From contig NZ_KB907925.1 of NCBI RefSeq assembly GCF_000382285.1, positions 310,001 through 374,000 of the forward strand: 64,000 nucleotides of DNA. Reading direction: 5' to 3'. Position numbers and translations under genes: made by a program. Under the pieces are notes generated by a model. It worked only from the letters and a program-made list of their open reading frames with translations, was not told the DNA's origin and did not search any database. Positions 56,412-64,000 of this stretch are shown here, piece by piece; the first letter of the stretch is position 1; every line of letters begins with the position of its first letter. The DNA is from Solimonas variicoloris DSM 15731. Its GTDB lineage: Bacteria; Pseudomonadota; Gammaproteobacteria; Nevskiales; Nevskiaceae.

Positions 56412-56929
56412 AGACCCTGATCCTCGGCGGCGTGCGCTCCGGCAAGAGCCGGCTCGCCGAGCGCCTGGCCGGCGCCGCCGGCGCGCCGGTCTGCTACATC
56501 GCCACCGCGCGCGACCACGGCGACGCCGAGCTGCGTGCACGCATCGCCGCGCATCGCGCGCGGCGGCCGCCGCACTGGACGCTGGTCGAGGCGCCGCTGG
56601 CGCTGGCCGCGGCGCTGCGCCGCGAGGCGGCGGCCGGGCGCGTCGTGATCGTCGACTGCCTGACGCTGTGGCTGACCAATCTGCTCTGCGAGGCCGACGC
56701 GGCCGGCGTCGAGCGCGAGCGCGAGGCGCTGCTCGACGCCGTGCCGGCGCTGCCCGGCACGCTGATCCTCGTCGCCAACGAAACCGGCCTCGGCGTCGTG
56801 CCGCTCGGCGCGCTGACGCGGCGCTACGTCGACGAGGCCGGCGTGCTGCACCAGCGTCTCGCCGAGCGCTGCGAGCGCGTGCTGTTGACCGTCGCCGGCC
56901 TGCCGCTGGCGCTCAAGGGGAGCCTCTGA
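56408..56929 (+). CDS. cobU: Adenosylcobinamide kinase/guanylyltransferase
   Basis: 173 residues (CobP in Pseudomonas nomenclature). P-loop GGVRSGKS at 8-15, [10 protein letters not shown] with the guanylylated His region, [12 protein letters not shown] and [10 protein letters not shown]. Phosphorylates cobinamide and forms GDP-cobinamide for CobS. Its stop overlaps the cobT start by 1 nt (TGATG). Confidence 0.95.
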   Translation: MKTLILGGVRSGKSRLAERLAGAAGAPVCYIATARDHGDAELRARIAAHRARRPPHWTLVEAPLALAAALRREAAAGRVVIVDCLTLWLTNLLCEADAAGVEREREALLDAVPALPGTLILVANETGLGVVPLGALTRRYVDEAGVLHQRLAERCERVLLTVAGLPLALKGSL

Positions 56930-57990
56930 TGCAGACGTGCGCCGACGCCGATGACCAGCGGCCGATCGCCGCGCCCGACGCCGCCTGCGCCGCCGCGGCG
57001 CGCGCGCGCCAGGCACAGCTGACCAAGCCGCCGGGTTCGCTCGGCGCGCTCGAAGCGCTGGCGGTGCGGCTGGCGGCGCTGCAGGGCCGCGAGCGGCCGC
57101 AGCTCGACACGGTGTGGATCAGCGTGTTCGCCGCCGACCACGGCGTCGCCGCCGAAGGCGTGTCGGCCTTTCCGCAGGCGGTGACGGCGCAGATGATCGA
57201 CAACTTCGCCGCCGGCGGCGCCGCGATCAGCGTGCTCGCCGCGCAGCTCGGCGCGACGCTGGAAGTGATCGACCTCGGCACCGTCGCCGCCAGCCGCGCG
57301 CCCGGCGTGCGCCGCGCCCGCATCGCGCCGTCGACCGCCAACCTCGCGCGCGAGCCGGCGATGACGGCGGCGCAGCTGCACGAGGCGCTGCGCTGCGGCG
57401 GCGACGCCGCGTGTCGCGCGCATGCGGCCGGCGCCGAGCTGTTCGTCGGCGGCGACATGGGCATCGCCAACACCACCAGCGCGACCGCGCTCGCCTGCGC
57501 GCTGCTCGGGCGGCCGCCGCGCGAGCTGGCCGGGCCGGGCACCGGACTCGACGCGCGCGGCGTCGCGCACAAGGCCGCGGTCATCGAGCGCGCGCTGGCG
57601 CTGCACGGCGCGGCGCTGGCCGCGCCGCGCGAGGCGCTGCGCCGGCTCGGCGGCTTCGAGATTGCCGCGCTGGCCGGCAGCTTCATCGCCTGCGCGCAGC
57701 GCGGCGTGCCGGTGCTGGTCGACGGCTTCATCGCCACCGCCGCGGCGCTGGTCGCGACGCGGCTGACGCCGGCCTGCGCGCCGTGGCTGCTGTACGCGCA
57801 CCGCTCGGCCGAGCCCGGCCATGCCGGTCTGCTCGCCGCGCTCGGCGCCGAGCCGCTGCTCGATCTCGGCCTGCGCCTCGGCGAAGGCAGCGGCGCGGCG
57901 CTGGCGGTGCCGCTGCTGCGCCTGGCCTGCGCGCTGCACGCCGGCATGGCGACCTTCGCCGAGGCCGGCGTCGCCGGCGCCGGCGCATGA
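56929..57990 (+). CDS. cobT: Nicotinate-nucleotide-dimethylbenzimidazole phosphoribosyltransferase
   Basis: 353 residues (CobU in Pseudomonas nomenclature). [60 protein letters not shown], and the C-terminal [11 protein letters not shown] with the catalytic Glu. Activates the lower-ligand base as alpha-ribazole phosphate. bluB, which makes dimethylbenzimidazole, is not in this operon. Confidence 0.95.
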   Translation: MQTCADADDQRPIAAPDAACAAAARARQAQLTKPPGSLGALEALAVRLAALQGRERPQLDTVWISVFAADHGVAAEGVSAFPQAVTAQMIDNFAAGGAAISVLAAQLGATLEVIDLGTVAASRAPGVRRARIAPSTANLAREPAMTAAQLHEALRCGGDAACRAHAAGAELFVGGDMGIANTTSATALACALLGRPPRELAGPGTGLDARGVAHKAAVIERALALHGAALAAPREALRRLGGFEIAALAGSFIACAQRGVPVLVDGFIATAAALVATRLTPACAPWLLYAHRSAEPGHAGLLAALGAEPLLDLGLRLGEGSGAALAVPLLRLACALHAGMATFAEAGVAGAGA

Positions 57991-58562
57991 CGCGGCTGAC
58001 GCTGCTGCGCCACGGCGAGACGCGCCAGCCGGGCTGCTACCTCGGCCGCAGCGACCCGCGCCTGAGCGCGCGCGGCTTCGCGCAAATGCGCGCGGCGACG
58101 CGTGGCGGGCGCTGGGCGCGCGTGCTCAGCTCGCCGCGCCGGCGTTGCGCCGCCTTCGCGCGCGCCTACGCCGCCGCGCACGGCCTGCCGCTGGCGTTCG
58201 ACGAGCGGCTCGCCGAACTCGATTTCGGCGCCTGGGACGGCGAGCCGGTGGCGGCGCTGCACGCGCGCGAGCCGCAGGCGCTCGCCGCGTTCTGGCGCGA
58301 TCCGCTCGCGCATCCGCCGCCGCGCGGCGAAACCCTGCCGGCGCTGCAGGCGCGCGTGCTCGCGGCGCTCGCCGCCGTCGTCGCCGACGGCGCCGACGCG
58401 CTGCTCGTCACGCACGGCGGACCGCTGCGCGTCGCCTGCGCGCGGCGCGACGGCCTGCCGCTGGCGGCGCTGGCGCAGATCGACGTGCCGCACGGCGCCT
58501 GCCTCGCCTTCGACGCGCACGCGGCGGCGGACGGCCTGCGCCTCGCCGCGATCGCGCCGTGA
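57987..58562 (+). CDS. cobC: Alpha-ribazole phosphatase (histidine phosphatase family)
   Basis: 191 residues. LLRHGET gives the phosphohistidine motif, SSPRRRC the second Arg, [11 protein letters not shown] the Glu, and VTHGGPLR the second catalytic His. Removes phosphate from alpha-ribazole or cobalamin phosphate near the last step. Context supports the cobalamin role over a general phosphoglycerate mutase-like one. Confidence 0.9.
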   Translation: MTRLTLLRHGETRQPGCYLGRSDPRLSARGFAQMRAATRGGRWARVLSSPRRRCAAFARAYAAAHGLPLAFDERLAELDFGAWDGEPVAALHAREPQALAAFWRDPLAHPPPRGETLPALQARVLAALAAVVADGADALLVTHGGPLRVACARRDGLPLAALAQIDVPHGACLAFDAHAAADGLRLAAIAP

Positions 58563-59290
58563 ACCTGCCGCCGCATCCGTTCTGCGTCGCGCTGCAGTTC
58601 CTGACGCGGCTGCCGCTGTCGCTGTCACGCCCGCCGGACGCCGCGGCGCAGCGGCGTTCGCTGTACTGGTATCCGGCGGTCGGGCTGGTCGTCGGCGCGG
58701 CGCTGCTGCTGGCGGCGTGGCTCACGTCCGCGCTGCCGCCGGCGCCGCGCGCCGCGCTGCTGCTCGCGCTGTGGGCGCTGCTGACCGGGCTGCTGCATCT
58801 CGACGGACTCGCCGACTGCGCCGACGCCTGGCTCGGCGGACACGGCGATCGCGCCCGCACGCTGGCGATCCTCAAGGACCCGCGCGCCGGCAGCGCGGCG
58901 GTCGTGATGCTGGTGCTCGTGCTGCTGCTGAAGTTCGCGGCGCTGCAGACGTTGCTGGCGTCCGGCGCGGCGCTGCCGGCGCTGCTGCTGGCGCCGCTGC
59001 TGGCGCGCGCCGCGGTGCCGGTGCTGTTCGCGAGCACGCCGTACGTGCGCGACGGCGGGCTCGGCGCGGCGCTGGCGCGCGAGGCCGATCGCCGCGCGCT
59101 GCTTGGCGTCGCCGCGCTCGCGGCGCTGCCGGCGCTGGCCTGCGGCGCGTGGGCGGCGCTGCTCGCCGTTGCCGGCGTCGGCTTTTTCGTGCGCGCGCTG
59201 GCGCTGCGCCGCCTCGGCGGCTTCACCGGCGACGTCGCCGGAGCGCTGATCGAGCTGGCCGAAGCCGCCGTCTTGCTGACCTGCCTCTGA
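58559..59290 (+). CDS. cobS: Adenosylcobinamide-GDP ribazoletransferase (cobalamin synthase)
   Basis: 243 residues, polytopic membrane enzyme (CobV in Pseudomonas). Start [20 protein letters not shown] with GTG overlapping the cobC stop; LHLDGLADCADAWLGGHGDRARTLAILKD, with Asp residues for metal, then GGFTGDVAGALIELAEA at the end. Joins GDP-cobinamide and alpha-ribazole. Last gene of the overlapping cob run; no U-tract hairpin was seen directly after it. Confidence 0.94.
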   Translation: MNLPPHPFCVALQFLTRLPLSLSRPPDAAAQRRSLYWYPAVGLVVGAALLLAAWLTSALPPAPRAALLLALWALLTGLLHLDGLADCADAWLGGHGDRARTLAILKDPRAGSAAVVMLVLVLLLKFAALQTLLASGAALPALLLAPLLARAAVPVLFASTPYVRDGGLGAALAREADRRALLGVAALAALPALACGAWAALLAVAGVGFFVRALALRRLGGFTGDVAGALIELAEAAVLLTCL

Positions 59291-59378
59291 CGGCGGCGCC
59301 GGTTCGCGGCGCGGGGCCTGTCGTCCGGCGGCGGGCATCGGCTACTGTTGGCCATCCCCCGCCGCCGCCGATGTCGCC

Positions 59379-61082
59379 ATGACCGCCTCGCGCATTGCTC
59401 CGCCGTTCGCGTTTGCCTTGCTGTTCGTCGCCGCGTTCGGCACGTCCTCGCCGGCATCGGCGGCGGACGATGCGGCGCGCGGGCGCGCGCTGTTCGAGCG
59501 CCATTGCGCGCTGTGCCACGCCGCCGGCGATACGCCGGGCGGCGCGATCGGTCCCGATCTCGGCGGCGTCGTCGGCCGCGCCGCCGCGAGCGTGCCGGGC
59601 TACCCCTACACGCGGGCGCTGAAGGCATCGCAGCTGCGCTGGGACGCGGCGACGCTGTCGAGCTTTCTCGCCGCGCCGACGCGGCAGGTGCCGGGAACGG
59701 CGATGACGGTCGCGGTGCCCGACGCGGCCGAGCGCGACGCGCTGATTGCCTTTCTGGCGACGAAGCACGGCGCCGCCGGCGGCGCGGCCGACGCCGGTGC
59801 CGCCGCGGCGCGCGAGCGCGCCGGCGACTGGCGCGGCGACGCGCCGGGGCGCACGCATCGCATCGATCTGGTGGCGCTGGCGGCGCCGTACGCGACGCCG
59901 TCGTCGCGCAATCGCGCGAGCATCGCCGCGCGCCCGGACGGCGCGCTGCCGGTAGTGCCGGATGGCTTCGCGGTCAGCGCCTGGGCCGAGGATCTGGCGG
60001 CGCCGCGCCGCATTCGCGTCGGGCCGAACGGCGATGTGTTCGTCGCCGAGACCGCCGCCGGCCGCGTGCGCGTGCTGCGTGCCGCCGACGGCGCGACACG
60101 CGCCGAAACGAGCGCGGTCTACGCCGAAGGCCTGGACCGGCCGTTCGGTCTCGCCTTCTATCCGCCCAGCGGCGAGCCGCAGTGGCTGTACGTCGCCACC
60201 AACAATGCCGTCGTGCGCTACGCCTACCGCAGCGGCGAGCTGGCCGCGCGCGAGCGGCCGGAGACGATCGTCGCCCGCCTCAGCGACAGCAGCGGCGGCC
60301 ACAGCACGCGCGATCTCGAATTCTCGGCCGACGGCAGCCGCCTGTTCGTCTCGATCGGCTCCGGCTCGAACGTCGCCGAGGGCGAAACGGCGTTGAGCGG
60401 CGCGGCGCTGCGCGACTGGGAGCGCGCGCGCGGAACCGGCGCCGCCTGGGGCAGCGAAGCCGGCCGCGCGACGGTGATGGTCACCGACGCGCTCGGCCGC
60501 GGCGGGCTGCGTCCGTACGCGAACGGCCTGCGCAACTGCGTCGGTCTGGCGCTGCAGCCGGCGACCGGCCTGCCCTGGTGCGCGGTCAACGAGCGCGACG
60601 GACTCGGCGACGATCTGGTGCCCGACTACGTGACGAGCGTGCGCGAAGGCGCGTTCTACGGCTGGCCCTGGTACTACCTCGGCGCGCACGAGGACCCGCG
60701 CCATGCCGGCGTGCGCCCGGATCTGAAGGATCAGGTGACAATGCCCGACGTGCCGCTGCAGGCGCACTCGGCGGCACTCGGCCTGGTCTTCTACGAAGCG
60801 GCGTCCGGCGCCGCGCGCTTTCCGGCGGCGTTTCGCGGCGACGCCTTCGTCGCGCTGCACGGCTCGTGGAACCGCAGCCTGCGCACCGGCTACAAGCTGG
60901 TGCGCGTGCCGCTGCGCGACGGCCGGCCGTCGGGCGGCTACGAGGATTTCATGACCGGCTTCGTCAATGCCGACGACGGCGTCTGGGGCCGCCCGGTCGG
61001 CGTCGCCGTCGCCCGCGACGGCGCGCTGCTGGTCAGCGACGACGCCGGTGGCCGCGTCTGGCGCATCGCGCCGCAGCGCTGA
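59379..61082 (+). CDS. Cytochrome c / sorbosone dehydrogenase-like fusion
   Basis: 567 residues. Signal peptide ends SSPASAADD. A class I cytochrome c domain (about 30-130) contains CALCH and the Met ligand region VPGTAM. A six-bladed propeller of the sorbosone/PQQ glucose dehydrogenase type follows (about 190-567): PRRIRVGPNGDVFVAET, GLDRPFGLAFYP, SGGHSTRDLEFSADG, RNCVGLALQPATG, GWPWYYLG, HGSWNRS. Probably a periplasmic PQQ-dependent sugar or aldehyde dehydrogenase passing electrons to its own haem. PQQ dependence is family inference. Confidence 0.85.
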   Translation: MTASRIAPPFAFALLFVAAFGTSSPASAADDAARGRALFERHCALCHAAGDTPGGAIGPDLGGVVGRAAASVPGYPYTRALKASQLRWDAATLSSFLAAPTRQVPGTAMTVAVPDAAERDALIAFLATKHGAAGGAADAGAAAARERAGDWRGDAPGRTHRIDLVALAAPYATPSSRNRASIAARPDGALPVVPDGFAVSAWAEDLAAPRRIRVGPNGDVFVAETAAGRVRVLRAADGATRAETSAVYAEGLDRPFGLAFYPPSGEPQWLYVATNNAVVRYAYRSGELAARERPETIVARLSDSSGGHSTRDLEFSADGSRLFVSIGSGSNVAEGETALSGAALRDWERARGTGAAWGSEAGRATVMVTDALGRGGLRPYANGLRNCVGLALQPATGLPWCAVNERDGLGDDLVPDYVTSVREGAFYGWPWYYLGAHEDPRHAGVRPDLKDQVTMPDVPLQAHSAALGLVFYEAASGAARFPAAFRGDAFVALHGSWNRSLRTGYKLVRVPLRDGRPSGGYEDFMTGFVNADDGVWGRPVGVAVARDGALLVSDDAGGRVWRIAPQR

Positions 61083-61112
61083 GCGGTCGCGGGCAAGGAC
61101 GCGCCGCTATGA

Positions 61113-62066
<954 letters not shown>

Positions 62067-62083
62067 GGCGCGCCGCGCGGCGC

Positions 62084-62488
62084 TCAGTCGCTGAAGTCCG
62101 AGCCGACGCCGATCACGTCGTCGGCGTAGAGGTTGATGCGGGCGATGATGTCGTAGCGATCCTGCTCGTCCAGCGGCAGGCGCGACAGCGTCTCGAACAG
62201 ATGGTCGACGAAGTGCTGGAAGTGCTCGCGGCTGATATGCATGCCCTGGTGCGCGTGGGCGATGACGCGGCCCTTGTAGTCTTCCGGGCCGCCGAGCGCC
62301 GCCGAGAAGAACGCGTACTGCATGCGCCGCAGGCGTTCGAGCGGCACGCCCTTGAAGTACGGCGCCAGCAGCGGATCGGCCAGCACGCGCCGGTAGAACG
62401 CGTCGATCAGCGCGACCACTGCCGCGTGTCCGCCGAGCGCCGCGTAAAGGTTTCTTTCCGCAGGCATCTCGGTCTTGTCGCTCGACAT
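62084..62488 (-). CDS. Group I (TrHbN-like) truncated haemoglobin
   Basis: 134 residues. LYAALGGHAAVVALIDAFYRRVLADP has the B10 Tyr in FY; YAFFSAALGGPEDYKGR and AHAHQGMHISREHF provide the proximal His. The family binds O2 and NO and often detoxifies NO. ATG 62488 has GGAG 7 nt upstream; an earlier ATG would add an unconserved segment. The C-terminal extension after the last helix (YDIIARINLYADDVIGVG) is longer than minimal TrHbN. Confidence 0.85.
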   Translation of the reverse strand: MSSDKTEMPAERNLYAALGGHAAVVALIDAFYRRVLADPLLAPYFKGVPLERLRRMQYAFFSAALGGPEDYKGRVIAHAHQGMHISREHFQHFVDHLFETLSRLPLDEQDRYDIIARINLYADDVIGVGSDFSD

Positions 62489-62633
62489 CAGGGCTCTCCG
62501 GCAGGGGCAGTGGCGGTAGCTCAACATGCGCCCCGGCGGCCGCGGGCACCTTGACCCACGTCATGGCGCCGCCGTCGTCCTGCGCGCGCCCCGCGGTGCA
62601 ATACTGCGCGTCCCGCCGCCGCCGCCGTTCTTC

Positions 62634-63653
62634 ATGCTCGACGCCCTGTCCCCGACGATCCTCGCGCCGCTGCTGGCGGCGCTGTGCGTGAGCGGCGCCG
62701 CGCTCGGCCTGCCGGTGCCGACGATGCCGGCGCTGATCTATGCCGGCAGCGTCGCCGTCGGTCGCGCCGACGCGGCGGCGCTGCTGGCCGCGACCTTCGC
62801 CGCCGCGGTCGCCGGCGGTTTCGCCGGCGACGCGGTCTGGTATCTGGCCGGGCGCCGCTACGGCTTTCGCGTGCTGCGCGTGCTGTGCCGCCTGTCGCTG
62901 TCGCGCGATACCTGCGTGCGGCGCACGGAAACCTTCTTCGCGCGGCGCGGCGTGCGCATCCTGCTGGTCGCCCGCTTCCTGCCGGGGCTGGCGGTCGTCT
63001 CGGTGCCGATGACCGGCCTGTCGCGCGTGCCGTTCCGCCGCTTCGCGGCGCACGATCTGGCCGGCGTGTCGCTGTGGGTCGGCGGCGGGCTCGCGCTCGG
63101 CGCGCTGCTCGCCGGCCAGGTCGACGCGCTGCTGGCCTGGCTGCAGAACGCCGGCGTCGGTCTCGGCGGCGTGGTCCTGCTGGTGCTCGCGGTCTTCATC
63201 GCCCAGCGCGTCTGGCGGCGCCAGCGTCTGCTGCGCGCGCTGCGCGCCAGCCGCATCTCGGTCGACGAACTGCACGCGCTGATGGAGGCCGAGGCGCCGC
63301 CGCTGCTGATCGACGTGCGCTCGGCGCCGAACCGCGAGCAGGACCCCTGGCGCATTCCCGGCGCCAGCACGCCGGAGCCGGACGTGCTCGAACTGGCGCT
63401 CGCCGATCTGCCGCGCGACCGCACCGTGGTGCTGTATTGCGCGTGCCCGAACGAGATTTCCGCGGCGCAGATGGCGCAGCGCATGCGCGCGCTCGGCTTC
63501 AGCGACGTGCGGCCGCTGCTCGGCGGCCTCGACGCCTGGCGCGCGTCCGGCCGCGACCTGCTGCCGCTCGACGCGCTCGACGACACCCCCGACGATGCCC
63601 CCGCGGTGCCGCTCGTTGTGGCGCCGCCGCCCGGCAGCCGCGTCGAAGCCTGA
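62634..63653 (+). CDS. DedA-family membrane protein fused to a rhodanese domain
   Basis: 339 residues. N-terminal ~210 residues form a DedA/SNARE-associated transporter-like region with several TM segments (GDAVWYLAGRRYGFRVL; VARFLPGLAVVSVPMTGLSR contains the family's F/YxR-xxP block). The C-terminal ~110 residues are a rhodanese domain (LIDVRSAP; VLYCACPNEIS with the catalytic Cys). The loop lacks the usual CRxGxR/S pattern. DedA proteins are linked to undecaprenyl-phosphate or phospholipid flipping; how sulphur transfer connects is unknown. This fusion recurs in other proteobacteria. Confidence 0.87.
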   Translation: MLDALSPTILAPLLAALCVSGAALGLPVPTMPALIYAGSVAVGRADAAALLAATFAAAVAGGFAGDAVWYLAGRRYGFRVLRVLCRLSLSRDTCVRRTETFFARRGVRILLVARFLPGLAVVSVPMTGLSRVPFRRFAAHDLAGVSLWVGGGLALGALLAGQVDALLAWLQNAGVGLGGVVLLVLAVFIAQRVWRRQRLLRALRASRISVDELHALMEAEAPPLLIDVRSAPNREQDPWRIPGASTPEPDVLELALADLPRDRTVVLYCACPNEISAAQMAQRMRALGFSDVRPLLGGLDAWRASGRDLLPLDALDDTPDDAPAVPLVVAPPPGSRVEA

Positions 63654-63761
63654 GCGCGCGGCGTCCGCGCGTACGTCGCCACCGGCCTGTCACGCCGTCC
63701 CGCTAGCTTGCCCGCACCGGCGCTGGCGCCGGCACGGACGGTAACGAACGGGGGCGGGGAT

Positions 63762-63968
63762 ATGCAGCGTGGGGAACAGCGGCGCCCGGCGGGCGCGTGG
63801 CGGGTCTGGTCGTGCCTGATGCTGGCGGCGGGCCTGGCGGCCTGTGGCGACGCTTCGGTCGCCGGCAGCGGTGGCCCCGAGGACACGGCGGCTGCGCAGC
63901 GCGAGTTCGATCGCCTGCACGCGCTCGAAGCCGGCTGCTGCCGGGCCGCCGACGGCGCGCAGCCATGA
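63762..63968 (+). CDS. Small hypothetical lipoprotein
   Basis: 68 residues. Signal segment VWSCLMLAAGLAAC ends in a lipobox, with Cys about 28, followed by a short acidic tail with a CC pair. GGGGCGGGG lies before the ATG, and the stop overlaps the next ATG (ATGA), so it is probably the first gene of an operon. No family recognised. Confidence 0.6.
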   Translation: MQRGEQRRPAGAWRVWSCLMLAAGLAACGDASVAGSGGPEDTAAAQREFDRLHALEAGCCRAADGAQP

Positions 63969-64000
63969 GGCGCGTGGCGCGGATGCTCGCGGCGCTGCTG
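63965..64000 (+). CDS. Start of a further gene (cut by window edge)
   Basis: ATG overlapping the preceding stop, encoding MRRVARMLAALL before the window ends. The basic-then-hydrophobic start looks like a signal peptide or TM helix. Nothing more can be said. Confidence 0.45.
   Translation, partial: MRRVARMLAALL

Overview
The window reads as a contiguous chromosomal segment of a very GC-rich gammaproteobacterium. Gene order and protein types suggest a relative of Nevskiales/Solimonadaceae, Xanthomonadales or Pseudomonadales: lptM-lysA, polA, then engB divergent from cytochrome c4 and dsbA, LPS genes lpxL and waaA, and a btuB-cobO-cobB-cbiB-cobD-cobQ-cobU-cobT-cobC-cobS block ordered as in Pseudomonas. 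The taxonomic placement is inference from gene content. Genes are densely packed, both strands are used, and I saw no rRNA, tRNA, transposase, phage gene or CRISPR array.

Layout. 1-10 kb: 3' part of tamB, a tiny one-TM protein, a MocR-type regulator, an esterase, then lptM-lysA-polA. 9.9-10.5 kb: two tandem copies of a small-RNA-like unit downstream of polA. Each has three hairpins with C-rich loops, ends in an intrinsic terminator, and is preceded by an apparent RpoE/AlgU-type promoter (GAACTT-N17-TCYAA). This is the most interesting signal in the window. 10.5-16.2 kb: a three-gene RND efflux operon separating polA from engB. 16.5-25.9 kb: engB, cytochrome c4, dsbA, an M14 peptidase, a YkuD L,D-transpeptidase and a TPR protein sharing a similar C-terminal domain, lpxL/waaA, an orphan ligase-associated exonuclease and a ClpP paralog. 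26-37.5 kb: DUF2147 protein, two diguanylate cyclases, acyl-CoA dehydrogenase plus SDR, an isolated TadG-like protein, a tandem crotonase-like protein, an NTF2-like protein, a hydrolase and a TetR regulator. 37.5-42 kb: fused isobutyryl-CoA mutase icmF, divergent from an AraC-type regulator. 42-48 kb: PhoX-like protein, transglutaminase-like protein, an internally duplicated secreted protein, LysR/SDR pair, YffB-like protein. 48.1-59.3 kb: cobalamin riboswitch, btuB, a BtuN-like membrane protein and nine late cobalamin genes with 1-8 nt overlaps. 59.4-64 kb: cytochrome-c/sorbosone dehydrogenase fusion, galactose-dehydrogenase-like protein, truncated haemoglobin, DedA-rhodanese fusion, a small lipoprotein and the start of another gene.

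How parts connect. The cobalamin locus (uptake, adenosylation, a,c-diamidation, amidation, side chain and lower-ligand assembly) can supply the adenosylcobalamin used by IcmF in the same window; no corrin-ring genes and no bluB are seen here. Several divergent promoters carry clear symmetric or repeated sites that fit local regulation: TetR/hydrolase, AraC/icmF, and the acyl-CoA dehydrogenase promoter. Envelope genes (tamB, lptM, lpxL, waaA, YkuD, M14) are well represented, which fits an envelope-stress promoter driving the polA-linked small RNAs.
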